Below are positions 1-8,383 of a stretch of 64,000 bases of DNA, in pieces. The DNA is taken from contig NZ_PDKC01000003.1 of assembly GCF_004116495.1 (NCBI RefSeq), positions 86,391 through 150,390 on the forward strand. Direction: 5' to 3'. The stretch is from Arcobacter sp. CECT 8985 (GTDB lineage: Bacteria; Campylobacterota; Campylobacteria; Campylobacterales; Arcobacteraceae). The number at the start of each line of letters is the position of its first letter. Position 1 is the stretch's first letter. Made by a program: the position numbers and the translations under genes. The notes below the pieces were generated by a model. It made no database searches. It was not told the origin of the DNA and saw only the letters and a list, made by a program, of their open reading frames with translations.

Positions 1-49
1 TTGCGTATGACATAAGAGCAAAAATTGCTAATATTAATATTTTTTTCAT
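1..49 (-). CDS. Start of an exported protein, truncated by the left window edge
   Basis: Only 16 codons are visible: Met-Lys-Lys, then a hydrophobic stretch (ILILAIFALMSYA), which looks like a Sec signal peptide. The ATG overlaps the stop of the bioF-like gene in an ATGA arrangement. An AAAGGA-type ribosome binding site lies inside the end of that gene, so the two are probably translationally coupled. The function cannot be told from this fragment. Confidence 0.7.
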   Translation of the reverse strand, partial: MKKILILAIFALMSYA

Positions 50-1140
50 CTTTTTTCCTTTAGAAATTTACAAACTGATATTAAATCTTTTGTATCAATA
101 TCAACTTTTGCAATTAGTCTTATAATTGCACTTTTTACTGTTGGTTGTCTAATTGCCCCAACTAAAAAGCCTTTTTGTTTTAACTCTTCTTGAATTTCAA
201 CTACTTTTTTATTATCATTAATTTCAATTGGGATGATTAAACTATTTGAGTTTATATCTAAAATATCTTTTACTATATTTAAATTTTCAGAAATCTTAGA
301 TTTTATAAGCTTTTGATTAGCTAATATATATTTTAAAGATTGTAATGCAAGACTAATATCAAATAAAGATGGAGCTGTTGTATAAATAATTGCTTTTGCT
401 CTATTTTGTAAATATTCAATAATATGTGAACTAGCTAAAATATATGCGCCATAACTTCCATATGCTTTTCCTAAAGTTCCCATCTTAATGTGATTTTCTT
501 TTGGTTTTATTTTATAATAATCAAATATACCAAGTAGGTTCTCACCTAAAACTCCACTTGAGTGGGCTTCATCTACAATTAAAAGTGCATTTTTCTCATC
601 TGCAAAATTAAAAAACTCTTTTTTTGCTAAATCTCCTTGCATTGAGTAAACACCTTCAATAGCAATAATATTTCTTTTTGGACCTGAGAACTCTTTATAT
701 TTATTTTTTAAATCTTCAATATTATTATGATCAAATAAAATAACTTGGTTTTTTTCAAGAAGTTTAGTAGCTAAAATTCCACTTGCATGATAATCTGAAT
801 CAATGAATAATCTATCGCCTTTTCTAACTAATGCTTCAATCATTGAAAGATTTGCTAAAAAGCCAGAACCAACAGTAATTGCAGCTTCAAATTTATTAGC
901 TTTACATAACATTTGTTCAAACTCTTTGTGAATTGAGTTATAACCATTAACTAGTTGTGATGATTTTGGACCAGTGTAGTTTTCTTTTAATACTCTTTTA
1001 TATGCATCTTCAAAAAGTTGTTTATTTGTTGTAAGTCCTAAGTAGTCATTTGAAGCTAAATCTACAAGAGATTCATCGAAAATTTCCCGTGTTCTAAGTC
1101 TGTTTGATTTTTTTATAGAATTTAATTCTTTAGAGTACAA
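46..1140 (-). CDS. bioF: 8-amino-7-oxononanoate synthase-like PLP enzyme
   Basis: A 364-residue member of the alpha-oxoamine synthase family of fold-type I PLP enzymes. The sequence has the N-terminal SNDYLGL motif, DEAHSSGVLG around residues 193-202, and the PLP-lysine motif TLGKAYGSYG. BioF condenses pimeloyl thioester with L-alanine in biotin synthesis. The paralogues Kbl and serine palmitoyltransferase share these motifs, so the substrate is inferred. The start is TTG, chosen because AGGAG lies six bases upstream and the nearby ATG is out of frame and closes quickly. It overlaps the next gene at ATGA. No other biotin gene is in the window. Confidence 0.8.
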   Translation of the reverse strand: MYSKELNSIKKSNRLRTREIFDESLVDLASNDYLGLTTNKQLFEDAYKRVLKENYTGPKSSQLVNGYNSIHKEFEQMLCKANKFEAAITVGSGFLANLSMIEALVRKGDRLFIDSDYHASGILATKLLEKNQVILFDHNNIEDLKNKYKEFSGPKRNIIAIEGVYSMQGDLAKKEFFNFADEKNALLIVDEAHSSGVLGENLLGIFDYYKIKPKENHIKMGTLGKAYGSYGAYILASSHIIEYLQNRAKAIIYTTAPSLFDISLALQSLKYILANQKLIKSKISENLNIVKDILDINSNSLIIPIEINDNKKVVEIQEELKQKGFLVGAIRQPTVKSAIIRLIAKVDIDTKDLISVCKFLKEKR

Positions 1141-1229
1141 AGCATCTCCTAAAATTTTAATATTATATTTAAATATATATAAATATTTGGTAAATTTTTT
1201 GATGCTACTATTATGCTATTTTAGGTAGT

Positions 1230-1235
1230 TATAAT
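1230..1235 (+). promoter_or_regulatory. Candidate -10 box for a small transcript
   Basis: A perfect TATAAT hexamer in the divergent gap between the bioF-like and DUF502 genes. It lies about seven bases before a sequence that folds into two hairpins and ends in a terminator. There is no clear -35 box, which is common for Campylobacterota promoters. Confidence 0.4.
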
Positions 1236-1241
1236 TTCTAC

Positions 1242-1304
1242 GTACTTAATCAGTACTCCTTCACATTAGAAAGTAACTAGAGAAATCTAGTTACTTTCTT
1301 TATT
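1242..1304 (+). ncRNA. Candidate small RNA, about 60 nt
   Basis: The segment starts with a 5-bp hairpin (GTACT at 1242-1246 with AGTAC at 1252-1256). It continues through an unpaired TCCTTCACATTA and ends in a perfect 12-bp terminator hairpin. A TATAAT box precedes it at the right distance. The flanking genes diverge, so neither would need a terminator here, which is the main argument for an independent transcript. The unpaired CTCCTTC resembles the anti-Shine-Dalgarno end of 16S rRNA and could pair with mRNA ribosome binding sites. It resembles no RNA family I know, and no transcript has been shown. Confidence 0.4.
1269..1304 (+). terminator. Intrinsic terminator in a divergent gap
   Basis: A perfect 12-bp inverted repeat (1269-1280 with 1287-1298) with loop AGAAAT, followed by TTTATT. 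On the opposite strand the hairpin is followed by TAATGTGAAG, a poor tail, so it points to the right. It does not end either neighbouring gene. Confidence 0.6.
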
Positions 1305-1373
1305 ACTAATCTTAACTTTACACTCTTTACTTTTATTTGATATAATCAATTATGTTTAATAAAGGAAGAGGTA

Positions 1374-2042
1374 ATGATAAATAAAATTAAAAACTATTTT
1401 GGACATGGGAAAGATCATTTTTTTACTGTAATTTTGAAAGGTTTATTTTGGTTGGCACCAATTATTGCAATTACCTTAATTATACTTTGGATTTATAATA
1501 ATATAAATGCTCTTACAAAAACAATGTTTGAGCTTATTGGAATAAATCCACTTCATCATCCATTTTTATGGACTATTTTTGGAGTACTTATTCTTGCACT
1601 TGTTGCTTATATTGTAGGTATATTTGTTGAAACAAGATTAGGAGATTTTATTCAAAAACTCTATTCTAAAATTCCAGGGTATAAAACAATTAAAGAGTTA
1701 GTAAATATTTTTAATACTTCAAAATCAGGAGAGAAAAAAGTTTTGGTTGTTTTAATCAAAGGTTTTACAACTGAGGGATTTAATATTGGGCTTATGTACT
1801 CTACAAGACAAAGTATTGTTAAAGATCACTATACAGTAACCTTGTCAATGACTCCAATTCCAAATGGTGGATTTATGTTTGAAGTACCAAAAGATAAGAT
1901 TTTTGTAATACAAGAGGCTACATTTGATAGTAATTTACAATATTTACTTTCAATGGGAGTAAAATCTTTAGCAGACATTTTAAATGTAGAACCAAGGGAA
2001 CTTGATAAATTTCCTTCATTAGAAGAGTATCTTAAAAAGTAA
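1374..2042 (+). CDS. DUF502 family membrane protein
   Basis: A 222-residue protein with two strong membrane segments, at about residues 20-44 and 62-88. A soluble part follows with the GYKTIKELVNIF and TPIPNGGFMFEVP stretches typical of DUF502. The family is widespread, membrane-bound and without an assigned reaction. The start ATG follows AAAGGAAGAGG. The gene converges on yraN and their 3' ends overlap by 11 bases. There is no partner gene that suggests a function. Confidence 0.85.
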   Translation: MINKIKNYFGHGKDHFFTVILKGLFWLAPIIAITLIILWIYNNINALTKTMFELIGINPLHHPFLWTIFGVLILALVAYIVGIFVETRLGDFIQKLYSKIPGYKTIKELVNIFNTSKSGEKKVLVVLIKGFTTEGFNIGLMYSTRQSIVKDHYTVTLSMTPIPNGGFMFEVPKDKIFVIQEATFDSNLQYLLSMGVKSLADILNVEPRELDKFPSLEEYLKK

Positions 2043-2364
2043 TATTTTCAAGGTGTTCAATATCATCATTTATTACTATAATTGCATCTATACAATAAGC
2101 TTCATCCAAATTATTAATTTGTAAATAATAATCAATACTTCTTTTTAATTTGGAAAGTTTAGTTTTTGTAATATTATTTATAGCTGTTTCATAATCATTT
2201 GCTGATTTCACTTCTAAAAAATGATAAATATTATTTATTTTTGCAATAATATCTATCTCCCCTAATTTTTTAGCATAAAAGTTTCTTTCTATAATTTTAT
2301 ATTTTTTTGATTCTAAATATAAAACTGCTTTATTTTCTGCTAAATCACCTTTTTGTTTACTCAC
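2032..2364 (-). CDS. yraN: YraN family (UPF0102) endonuclease-like protein
   Basis: A 110-residue protein with the YraN pattern: G-x-x-AE near the N-terminus, then ERNFYAKKLGEIDIIAK and FLEVKS. These supply the D and E-x-K residues of a PD-(D/E)xK fold. The biological role of the family is unsettled; resolvase-like activity has been proposed. The start is GTG, 18 bases after the thiS stop. The 3' end overlaps the convergent DUF502 gene by 11 bases. Confidence 0.85.
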   Translation of the reverse strand: MSKQKGDLAENKAVLYLESKKYKIIERNFYAKKLGEIDIIAKINNIYHFLEVKSANDYETAINNITKTKLSKLKRSIDYYLQINNLDEAYCIDAIIVINDDIEHLENITF

Positions 2365-2382
2365 AATAGCAGCCTTTAAATA

Positions 2383-2583
2383 TCAACCACCACCTACAAA
2401 TTGTAATAGTTCTAATTTATCTTTATTATTTGGTATAAATCTATCCCAATTTTCTTTTTTTATAATCTCCATATTAACAGCTGCTGCCATAACTTTATCT
2501 TCAATTTTTAAAGATTGCATAATTTTTGTTAATGTAAGATTTTCTGCAAACTCTTTTGTTTCACCATTAATAATTAATTGCAT
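2383..2583 (-). CDS. thiS: Sulfur carrier protein ThiS
   Basis: A 66-residue beta-grasp protein that starts MQLIINGE and ends in Gly-Gly-Gly. The C-terminal glycine is the residue adenylated by ThiF and converted to a thiocarboxylate, which donates sulfur for the thiazole ring of thiamine. Its length is normal for ThiS. It lies upstream of yraN on the same strand. No thiG, thiF or thiH is in the window, so its partners must be elsewhere. The similar carrier MoaD is longer. Confidence 0.85.
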   Translation of the reverse strand: MQLIINGETKEFAENLTLTKIMQSLKIEDKVMAAAVNMEIIKKENWDRFIPNNKDKLELLQFVGGG

Positions 2584-2663
2584 TTATCACCCCTTTATTA
2601 AAATAGTAAAATTTTAGCTAATTATTCTTTAGTATAACTCAAATAAGATTTGTAAAAAATTGT

Positions 2664-3323
2664 TTAATTTGGTCTTTCAACCATATATCCTACACCTCTT
2701 ACATTTATAATAAAATCTTCTTTTAAAACTTTTTTTACTCTATTTACTTCTGCTCTAATTGTAGCAATATCTACATTATCATCTTCATATGCATAAGTTC
2801 TAAACATATCATAATTTACTACTAAGCTTCTATTTTTAGCTAATAGCGAGATAATTAGAAGTTGTCTTTTTGGTAAAATATGTGGTTCATTATTGAAATA
2901 AAGTGTTGTTGTTTCTAAATCAAAACTATAATTTCTTGATAATCTTTTATGTTGAAGTGGAACAACTTTATTTTGTAAAAGTCTATTGATTCTTAGATGT
3001 AACTCTTTTAGATGAAATGGTTTTTTTAAATAATCATAGCAACCCATATCAAAAGCTTTTGATATATCTTCAATATCTATTAATGCAGAGATGAATATTG
3101 TAGGTATTACTTTTTTATTTTTATTTAATTCCTCAAGAATAGCTAAACCATTTACTTTTGGTACATTTATATCTAAAATCAGTAAATCAAATTTATTATC
3201 TTCTAATATATCTAAGCATGTTTTCCCATCTCTTGTTGATATTATTGCATGGTTAACTGATTCTAAATATTGTTTGATGGCATTATTTAACATAATATCA
3301 TCTTCAAGAAGTAGTATTTTCAC
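2664..3323 (-). CDS. OmpR-family response regulator
   Basis: The start is GTG at 3323, chosen because AAGGAGG lies just upstream and translation then begins MKILLLEDD. An ATG at 3368 exists but adds 15 unlikely residues inside the kinase gene. The 219-residue protein has a receiver domain (acidic ED at 7-8, phosphoacceptor Asp51 in LILDINVP, Lys in YLKKPF). A C-terminal winged helix ends INVRGVGYMVERP. It overlaps the kinase gene by 20 bases, so the two form one operon. OmpR/PhoB regulators bind tandem ~11-bp direct repeats, and such an array lies beyond the kinase start at 5316-5359. Confidence 0.9.
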   Translation of the reverse strand: MKILLLEDDIMLNNAIKQYLESVNHAIISTRDGKTCLDILEDNKFDLLILDINVPKVNGLAILEELNKNKKVIPTIFISALIDIEDISKAFDMGCYDYLKKPFHLKELHLRINRLLQNKVVPLQHKRLSRNYSFDLETTTLYFNNEPHILPKRQLLIISLLAKNRSLVVNYDMFRTYAYEDDNVDIATIRAEVNRVKKVLKEDFIINVRGVGYMVERPN

Positions 3324-5226
3324 TTGCACCTCCTTTAAAAGTGTATGTAAAGCAAGTTGAATCTTCATTTGAGATCACTTTTATTTCGACATTTTCTTCT
3401 TGACAAACTCTTTTTACTAAGTTTAATCCAAGTCCAAACCCTTCTTGAGTTTTCTCTTCTCTATAATACTCTTCAAAAATCTTTTTAGGGTCTTGAATAA
3501 TTGAAGAATGACTTGATATATTAAAAATATAATCTGAGTTTGTTTTTTTTAAATCGATATAAATATCTTCTTTTTCTCTAGTATATTTAATAGCATTTGT
3601 TAAATTATTATCTATTATTCTTTGTAGTTTTGTTTCATTAAAAAATATAGGCATATTAGTACAATTTGATGTAAAAATAAAGTTTGATTGTGCTTGTGAG
3701 GCAACTTGTGAAAAAAAATCAACTCTACTTCTTATATAATCAACTAAATCTATTTTTATTTTGTTATAAAATAGCTGATCTTTTTTTATTAAAAAACTTA
3801 AATCATCATATATAGAATATATATTTTTCATAGCAACTTCAATATTTGAAATATAACTATTTTTCCCATATTTCATCTCATATAATTCAATATTACTCAT
3901 AATAACAGATAGGGGAGTATTTGTTTCATGAACAACATATCTTAAAAATTGTTTTTGTGAAGCAAGTAATCTATTTGAATATTTCTTTTGAGTATTTAAT
4001 TTTAGTGTTTGTAAATCATGATCAATAGCAGATTGTTCAATTAAATGTGTTAAAGCTTTTATTGTTCGTGCATAATCACTATTTGTACTTTTTTTTGCAT
4101 CTTCTAAATATATATGTTTAGGTGTTTGTTCATATTCACTTAAAGCAATAATAGTTAAAGATTGATTTAGTAATTCATTGTGCCCTTGATTATGAAAAAA
4201 TTCTGCATATGTAAAAAATCCACTAGTTGGTGCTATATTATTAAAAGGTTCAATCTCTGCATTAATCAAATTTTGCATATATCTTCTTCTTGCCATACAT
4301 GAATAAAGAAAGAAACTTTCAGGTTTTAATTTATCAAGTGCTTTTTTTATCTGCTTAACTGGATCTTGCATTATTGTTTCAGCATTACCAAATCCTATTT
4401 TTACAATATCACCTTTTTTAAAGTTACCTGTAAAACTAAGTGTTCCATCATTATGCTTTTTTATAACTGCTCTTGCTGTTTTTAAAGATTTATTTTTTAT
4501 GATTAATGGGAATTCAATTCCTGTTGAAGGCAACTCTTTAGCTACTTCTTCTCCTAAATATTTAGCATAAAATTTACTTGGGTTCATTTTTGAAATACTA
4601 AAAACTCTATTATCTTTTACTTCATCAATAGTATGCTCAATTCCAATTGGTACCCAGTTAAACCTATAATCATTAAATACTTTTAAAATATCAGATTCAA
4701 GTGATACTGCAACTGCACCATATTTAAAAATTTTATTTTGGCAAGATATATAGGTTTGTTTAAATTTACCATTATCTGCTGCCATTCCTCCACATATAAT
4801 TGTATTTTTATTTACAAAATCAATTCCTTTTAAAAAATCCTCTCCATTTGTTTTTATCCCATCAGTGAAAACAATTAGAAGTTTAGTTTTTTGTTTGATT
4901 AAATTTTGTGCAATTATTTTTCCATTTTCAAAGGAATTTTCATTTTCAATATATGTTGAATTTATTGTAGTATTTTTAAAAATACTAATTGATATAACTG
5001 TATTTAATGTAGTTACACTCTCTTCATATATTTCACCATCTGTTGTTGTTCCAATACAAATGGATTGAGGTAGTTCTTGTATTAATATATTTGAAATAAA
5101 AGATAGTTTATCTTTTGATTCTCCACAAAATATTTGAATTAGAATATTTTTTTCATTTTTAAATAGGTTAAAGTCAATAATTTTATTAATATCTTGATTA
5201 TCAATACTATAATTGTATGTTTTCAT
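3304..5226 (-). CDS. Cytosolic FIST-domain sensor histidine kinase
   Basis: A 640-residue protein with no membrane segment. Residues about 20-360 match the FIST N and C sensory domains (CIGTTTDGEI, TNGEDFLKG, ICGGMAADNG, FFLYSCMARR). These have been proposed to bind small ligands such as amino acids. A coiled linker follows, then the kinase core: the H-box around His433 (VVHETNTPLS), the N-box NNLTNAIKYT and the G-box GFGLGLNL. Signal and output are unknown. The response regulator overlaps its 3' end. The aldehyde dehydrogenase gene diverges from its 5' end across a 178-base gap that holds tandem repeats, so aldehyde metabolism is a plausible target. Confidence 0.9.
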   Translation of the reverse strand: MKTYNYSIDNQDINKIIDFNLFKNEKNILIQIFCGESKDKLSFISNILIQELPQSICIGTTTDGEIYEESVTTLNTVISISIFKNTTINSTYIENENSFENGKIIAQNLIKQKTKLLIVFTDGIKTNGEDFLKGIDFVNKNTIICGGMAADNGKFKQTYISCQNKIFKYGAVAVSLESDILKVFNDYRFNWVPIGIEHTIDEVKDNRVFSISKMNPSKFYAKYLGEEVAKELPSTGIEFPLIIKNKSLKTARAVIKKHNDGTLSFTGNFKKGDIVKIGFGNAETIMQDPVKQIKKALDKLKPESFFLYSCMARRRYMQNLINAEIEPFNNIAPTSGFFTYAEFFHNQGHNELLNQSLTIIALSEYEQTPKHIYLEDAKKSTNSDYARTIKALTHLIEQSAIDHDLQTLKLNTQKKYSNRLLASQKQFLRYVVHETNTPLSVIMSNIELYEMKYGKNSYISNIEVAMKNIYSIYDDLSFLIKKDQLFYNKIKIDLVDYIRSRVDFFSQVASQAQSNFIFTSNCTNMPIFFNETKLQRIIDNNLTNAIKYTREKEDIYIDLKKTNSDYIFNISSHSSIIQDPKKIFEEYYREEKTQEGFGLGLNLVKRVCQEENVEIKVISNEDSTCFTYTFKGGASENTTS

Positions 5227-5315
5227 AGCAAGATTTTAGCATAAAAAAGACAAAAGTAGTAAAAAAAAATAAATATTTGTATATAAAATACCCAAAAAAT
5301 AGGCTTTTAAACTCC

Positions 5316-5359
5316 GCTATTTTCATGCTATTTTATTGCTAAATTCACGCTATTTTTCT
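5316..5359. repeat. Four tandem 11-bp direct repeats, probable operator
   Basis: Four units follow one another exactly: GCTATTTTCAT, GCTATTTTATT, GCTAAATTCAC and GCTATTTTTCT. The period of one helical turn places all units on one face of the DNA. The array ends 17 bases before the TATAAAT box of the aldehyde dehydrogenase gene, where an activator would sit. PhoB/OmpR-type regulators bind such 11-bp repeats, and one is encoded by the divergent operon. The link is inferred. Confidence 0.65.
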
Positions 5360-5375
5360 CTTGTAGAATTCTTAG

Positions 5376-5382
5376 TATAAAT
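5376..5382 (+). promoter_or_regulatory. -10 box of the aldehyde dehydrogenase gene
   Basis: TATAAAT, about 23 bases before the start codon region. No good -35 box is visible; the 11-bp repeat array occupies that position, which fits an activator-dependent promoter. Confidence 0.5.
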
Positions 5383-5404
5383 TAAAATAAAAAAGGATAT
5401 TAAA

Positions 5405-6901
5405 ATGATACATTCAAGACCTACATTTAAGAAACAATATGAAAATTTTATCGGGGGAGAATGGGTAGCCCCAAAAAGTGGTGAATATTTTGAAAACCTT
5501 TCACCTGTTGATGGTGAACTTTTAACAAGAATTCCAAGATCAAATGAAGAAGATGTAAATCTTGCAGTTGCAGCAGCAAAAAAAGCATTTGAATCTTATA
5601 AACATACTTCTGTTATTGAAAAAAGTACAATGTTAAATAAAGTTGCAGATGCAATTGAAGCAAATTTAGAAGCACTTGCAGTTGCTGAGACTTTAGATAA
5701 TGGTAAAACTGTAAGAGAAACATTGAATGCAGATTTACCGTTGGTTGTTGATCACTTTAGATATTTTGCTTCAGTAATTAGAGGTGAAGCAGGAACAGTT
5801 GCTGATTTAGATGAAAATACAGTATCTCAAGAAATAAAAGAACCATATGGGGTGGTTGCTCAAATTATTCCTTGGAATTTCCCATTATTAATGGCAGCTT
5901 GGAAATTAGCTCCTGCATTGGCAGCTGGAAATTGTATTGTATTAAAACCAGCAAGTGCTACTCCAATGTCAATTTTACTTTTAATGGAAGCAATTCAAGA
6001 TGTATTACCAAAAGGTGCAATTAATATTATTAATGGTGCAGGTGGGAAAATTGGTAAAGCATTATCAACTCATCCAGATGTTAAAAAAGTTGCGTTTACT
6101 GGTGAAACTACAACTGGTCAATTAATTATGCAATATGCAACTGAAAATATTATTCCATCTACTTTAGAATTAGGTGGTAAATCTCCTAATATCTTCTTTG
6201 AATCAATTATGGATGAAGATGATGATTTCTTTGATAAAGCAATTGAAGGTTTAGTTTTATTTGCATTTAATAGTGGTGAGGTTTGTACTTGTCCTTCTAG
6301 AGCACTTATTCAAGAATCAATTTATGAACCATTCATGAAAAGAGTATTAGAAAGAGTAGAAAAAATTACTCAAGATAATCCACTTGATGAAACAAATATG
6401 ATGGGTGCACAAGCTTCAGTTAATCAAAAAGAGAAAATTTTAGAATATATTAAAATTGGTAAAGAAGAGGGTGCTGAGTGTTTAATTGGTGGTGAACAAT
6501 ATGAAAGTAAAGCATTCCCTAAAGGAAACTATATTAAACCAACAATCTTTAAAGGAAATAATAAAATGAGAATTTTCCAAGAAGAGATTTTTGGACCTGT
6601 TCTTGCTGTTACTACATTTAAAGATGAAGCAGAAGCTATTGAAATTGCCAATGATACAGTTTATGGTTTAGGTTCTGGAGTTTGGTCAAGAGATGCTCAT
6701 CAATTACATAAAGTAAGTAGAGCAATTGAAGCTGGTAGAGTTTGGGTAAATTGTTACCATATTTATCCTTCTCATGCATCATTTGGTGGATATAAAAAAT
6801 CTGGTATTGGTAGAGAAACTCATATGATGATGTTAAATGCATATAGACAAAATAAAAATATTTTAACTTCATATGACAAAAAAGCTTTAGGATTCTTTTA
6901 A
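5405..6901 (+). CDS. NAD(P)-dependent aldehyde dehydrogenase
   Basis: A 498-residue class I-type aldehyde dehydrogenase, normal in length. Visible motifs are IPWNFPLLM (cofactor and catalytic Asn region), LELGGKSPNIFF with the general-base Glu, the catalytic Cys in SGEVCTCPSR, and EEIFGPVL. It oxidises an aldehyde to the acid. Closest family types are AcoD/ExaC acetaldehyde dehydrogenases, but the substrate cannot be read from sequence. AAAAAGGA precedes the ATG. A DUF779 gene follows after 58 bases, a pairing often seen for this type. Expression is probably controlled through the 11-bp repeats upstream. Confidence 0.93.
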   Translation: MIHSRPTFKKQYENFIGGEWVAPKSGEYFENLSPVDGELLTRIPRSNEEDVNLAVAAAKKAFESYKHTSVIEKSTMLNKVADAIEANLEALAVAETLDNGKTVRETLNADLPLVVDHFRYFASVIRGEAGTVADLDENTVSQEIKEPYGVVAQIIPWNFPLLMAAWKLAPALAAGNCIVLKPASATPMSILLLMEAIQDVLPKGAINIINGAGGKIGKALSTHPDVKKVAFTGETTTGQLIMQYATENIIPSTLELGGKSPNIFFESIMDEDDDFFDKAIEGLVLFAFNSGEVCTCPSRALIQESIYEPFMKRVLERVEKITQDNPLDETNMMGAQASVNQKEKILEYIKIGKEEGAECLIGGEQYESKAFPKGNYIKPTIFKGNNKMRIFQEEIFGPVLAVTTFKDEAEAIEIANDTVYGLGSGVWSRDAHQLHKVSRAIEAGRVWVNCYHIYPSHASFGGYKKSGIGRETHMMMLNAYRQNKNILTSYDKKALGFF

Positions 6902-6913
6902 TAGATAATCATA

Positions 6914-6942
6914 TTAGGCAAAAAGAGTATCTTTTTGCCTAA
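6914..6942 (+). other. Perfect intercistronic stem-loop
   Basis: A perfect 13-bp inverted repeat with a three-base loop (TTAGGCAAAAAGA, GTA, and its complement) between the aldehyde dehydrogenase and DUF779 genes. No T-tract follows and the ribosome binding site of DUF779 comes right after, so it is more likely a processing or stabilising hairpin, or a partial terminator, than a strong terminator. Confidence 0.55.
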
Positions 6943-6959
6943 GTTAAAAAGGATATGCT

Positions 6960-7337
6960 ATGGATATAAATAGAGTAAAAGTAACACCCAAAGCAAAAGA
7001 AGTTGTAGAAATGCTAAAACAAAAGCATGGTGAACTTGTATTTAATCAAAGTGGTGGATGTTGTGATGGAACAGCACCTATGTGTTATGAAAAAGGCGAT
7101 TTTTATGTACCTAGTAGAAATGTAAAATTAGGTGAAATTTGTGGATGTGAATTTTTTATAGACAAAGATCAATTTGAGTATTTTAGACATTCTCAAATTA
7201 TAATTGATGTAAAAGAGGAAAAATCTGCATTTGGAAACTCTTTTTCTTTAGAAATAGATTATGGTTATCAGTTTTTAACAAAATCAAGAATTTTTACTGA
7301 TGAAGAATACAAAGAAATAGAAAAACTTGAATCTTAA
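6960..7337 (+). CDS. DUF779 domain protein
   Basis: A 125-residue protein with the DUF779 cysteine motif SGGCCDGTAPMCY and a second GEICGCEFFI motif, which together could bind a metal. The family is commonly encoded beside aldehyde dehydrogenases; its reaction is not established. A role in supporting or maturing the dehydrogenase is an inference from this pairing. The ribosome binding site AAAGGA is eight bases upstream. The gene converges on the methyltransferase gene with a four-base gap. Confidence 0.85.
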   Translation: MDINRVKVTPKAKEVVEMLKQKHGELVFNQSGGCCDGTAPMCYEKGDFYVPSRNVKLGEICGCEFFIDKDQFEYFRHSQIIIDVKEEKSAFGNSFSLEIDYGYQFLTKSRIFTDEEYKEIEKLES

Positions 7338-7338
7338 A

Positions 7339-7362
7339 ATACTACTTTTTAACAAGTAGTAT
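7339..7362. terminator. Bidirectional terminator between convergent genes
   Basis: Inverted repeat ATACTACTT (7339-7347) and AAGTAGTAT (7354-7362), with the six-base loop TTTAAC, between the DUF779 gene and the convergent methyltransferase gene. It starts just after one stop and includes the last codons of the other gene. The T-tracts are short. Confidence 0.5.
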
Positions 7363-8352
7363 CTTAAATCTATCTCCCATTCCTGTTGGTTCTAACAACA
7401 TTTTTATTTTTTGCGTCTCTTTTAAATAAGTAGTTTCATCACTATTATTTCTTAAAATTTCAAGTAAATCAATAATTCCAAAATTAATAAGTGCATTGGC
7501 TTGTGTATTAAAAGTAACTTCACAATTATTTTGTTTAAATAAATCTATTAAATAGTTAAAGTGAACATCATATGTAATATCACTATTTTTATATAATTTT
7601 TCAAGATTTAAATTCTTTTCAAAAATTGGAGTTGTTTCATGATCTTTATATATTCTACATGAAAAATCATTTCTTGGATCTTTATCCCCGTAATCAAAAG
7701 TTAAAAAGTAAAAATTATCAATATTTCTTGTAAGAGTTTTTATAAAATCATTATATTCAAGACAAATTTCACCTTTTGTTATTTTGTACTTTTCACAATG
7801 TTCTTTTATATTTTCATTTTCAATTTTATCAAAAAAAATAGAGTTTTTTTCAACATAAGCTTGTAAAAGTTCATCATCTTTTTTATAGATTAAATCACAT
7901 GCAAAAGCATCAAATATTTCATTTGCTAAAATAAAAGCATTTGAAGATTTTACTTCTTTAATATCATTATAATGAGTTAATTTTATCGCATCACCAAATG
8001 ATTCATATAAGTAATCTTTTTGTTTTTTTTGTAGATTTCCAAATCGCTCAACTATTGCAAAATTTAGAGTATTTAAAAGCTCAGGTTTTAAAGTATAAAT
8101 AAATTGAATAATATCTGCAAGTAAATATCCATGATGAGCACCAATTTCGATTATAGTAGAATTCTTTGGTAACTCTTTTTTATCTATTAGTTTTACAATC
8201 TTACTTGCTATTGCTCCACCAAAAAATTTACTTACTGAAACAGAAGTGAAAAAATCACCCTGCTTACCTATTTGTTTATAATTTGAATAATATCCATCTT
8301 TATCGTATAACCAAGATGACATATATTTTGAAAAAGTTATTTTTGTATTCAT
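7342..8352 (-). CDS. MidA/NDUFAF7-like SAM-dependent methyltransferase
   Basis: A 336-residue protein with GDFFTSVSVSKFFG near the N-terminus, the SAM-binding IIEIGAHHGYLLADI around residues 65-80, and ANEIFDAFACDL. These are the landmarks of the MidA/NDUFAF7 family. The mitochondrial member methylates an arginine of a complex I subunit. The bacterial substrate is not known, so complex I is only a possibility. The start is an ATG with no strong ribosome binding site. It is transcribed toward the DUF779 gene. Confidence 0.8.
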   Translation of the reverse strand: MNTKITFSKYMSSWLYDKDGYYSNYKQIGKQGDFFTSVSVSKFFGGAIASKIVKLIDKKELPKNSTIIEIGAHHGYLLADIIQFIYTLKPELLNTLNFAIVERFGNLQKKQKDYLYESFGDAIKLTHYNDIKEVKSSNAFILANEIFDAFACDLIYKKDDELLQAYVEKNSIFFDKIENENIKEHCEKYKITKGEICLEYNDFIKTLTRNIDNFYFLTFDYGDKDPRNDFSCRIYKDHETTPIFEKNLNLEKLYKNSDITYDVHFNYLIDLFKQNNCEVTFNTQANALINFGIIDLLEILRNNSDETTYLKETQKIKMLLEPTGMGDRFKILLVKK

Positions 8353-8383
8353 ACAATAATTTTATCTAAAAGTTGTTAAATTA

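Noticed and set aside
5316..5359. CRISPR array
   Set aside because: The 11-bp units are directly adjacent with no spacers, the array is 44 bases and no cas gene is near; an operator explains it better.
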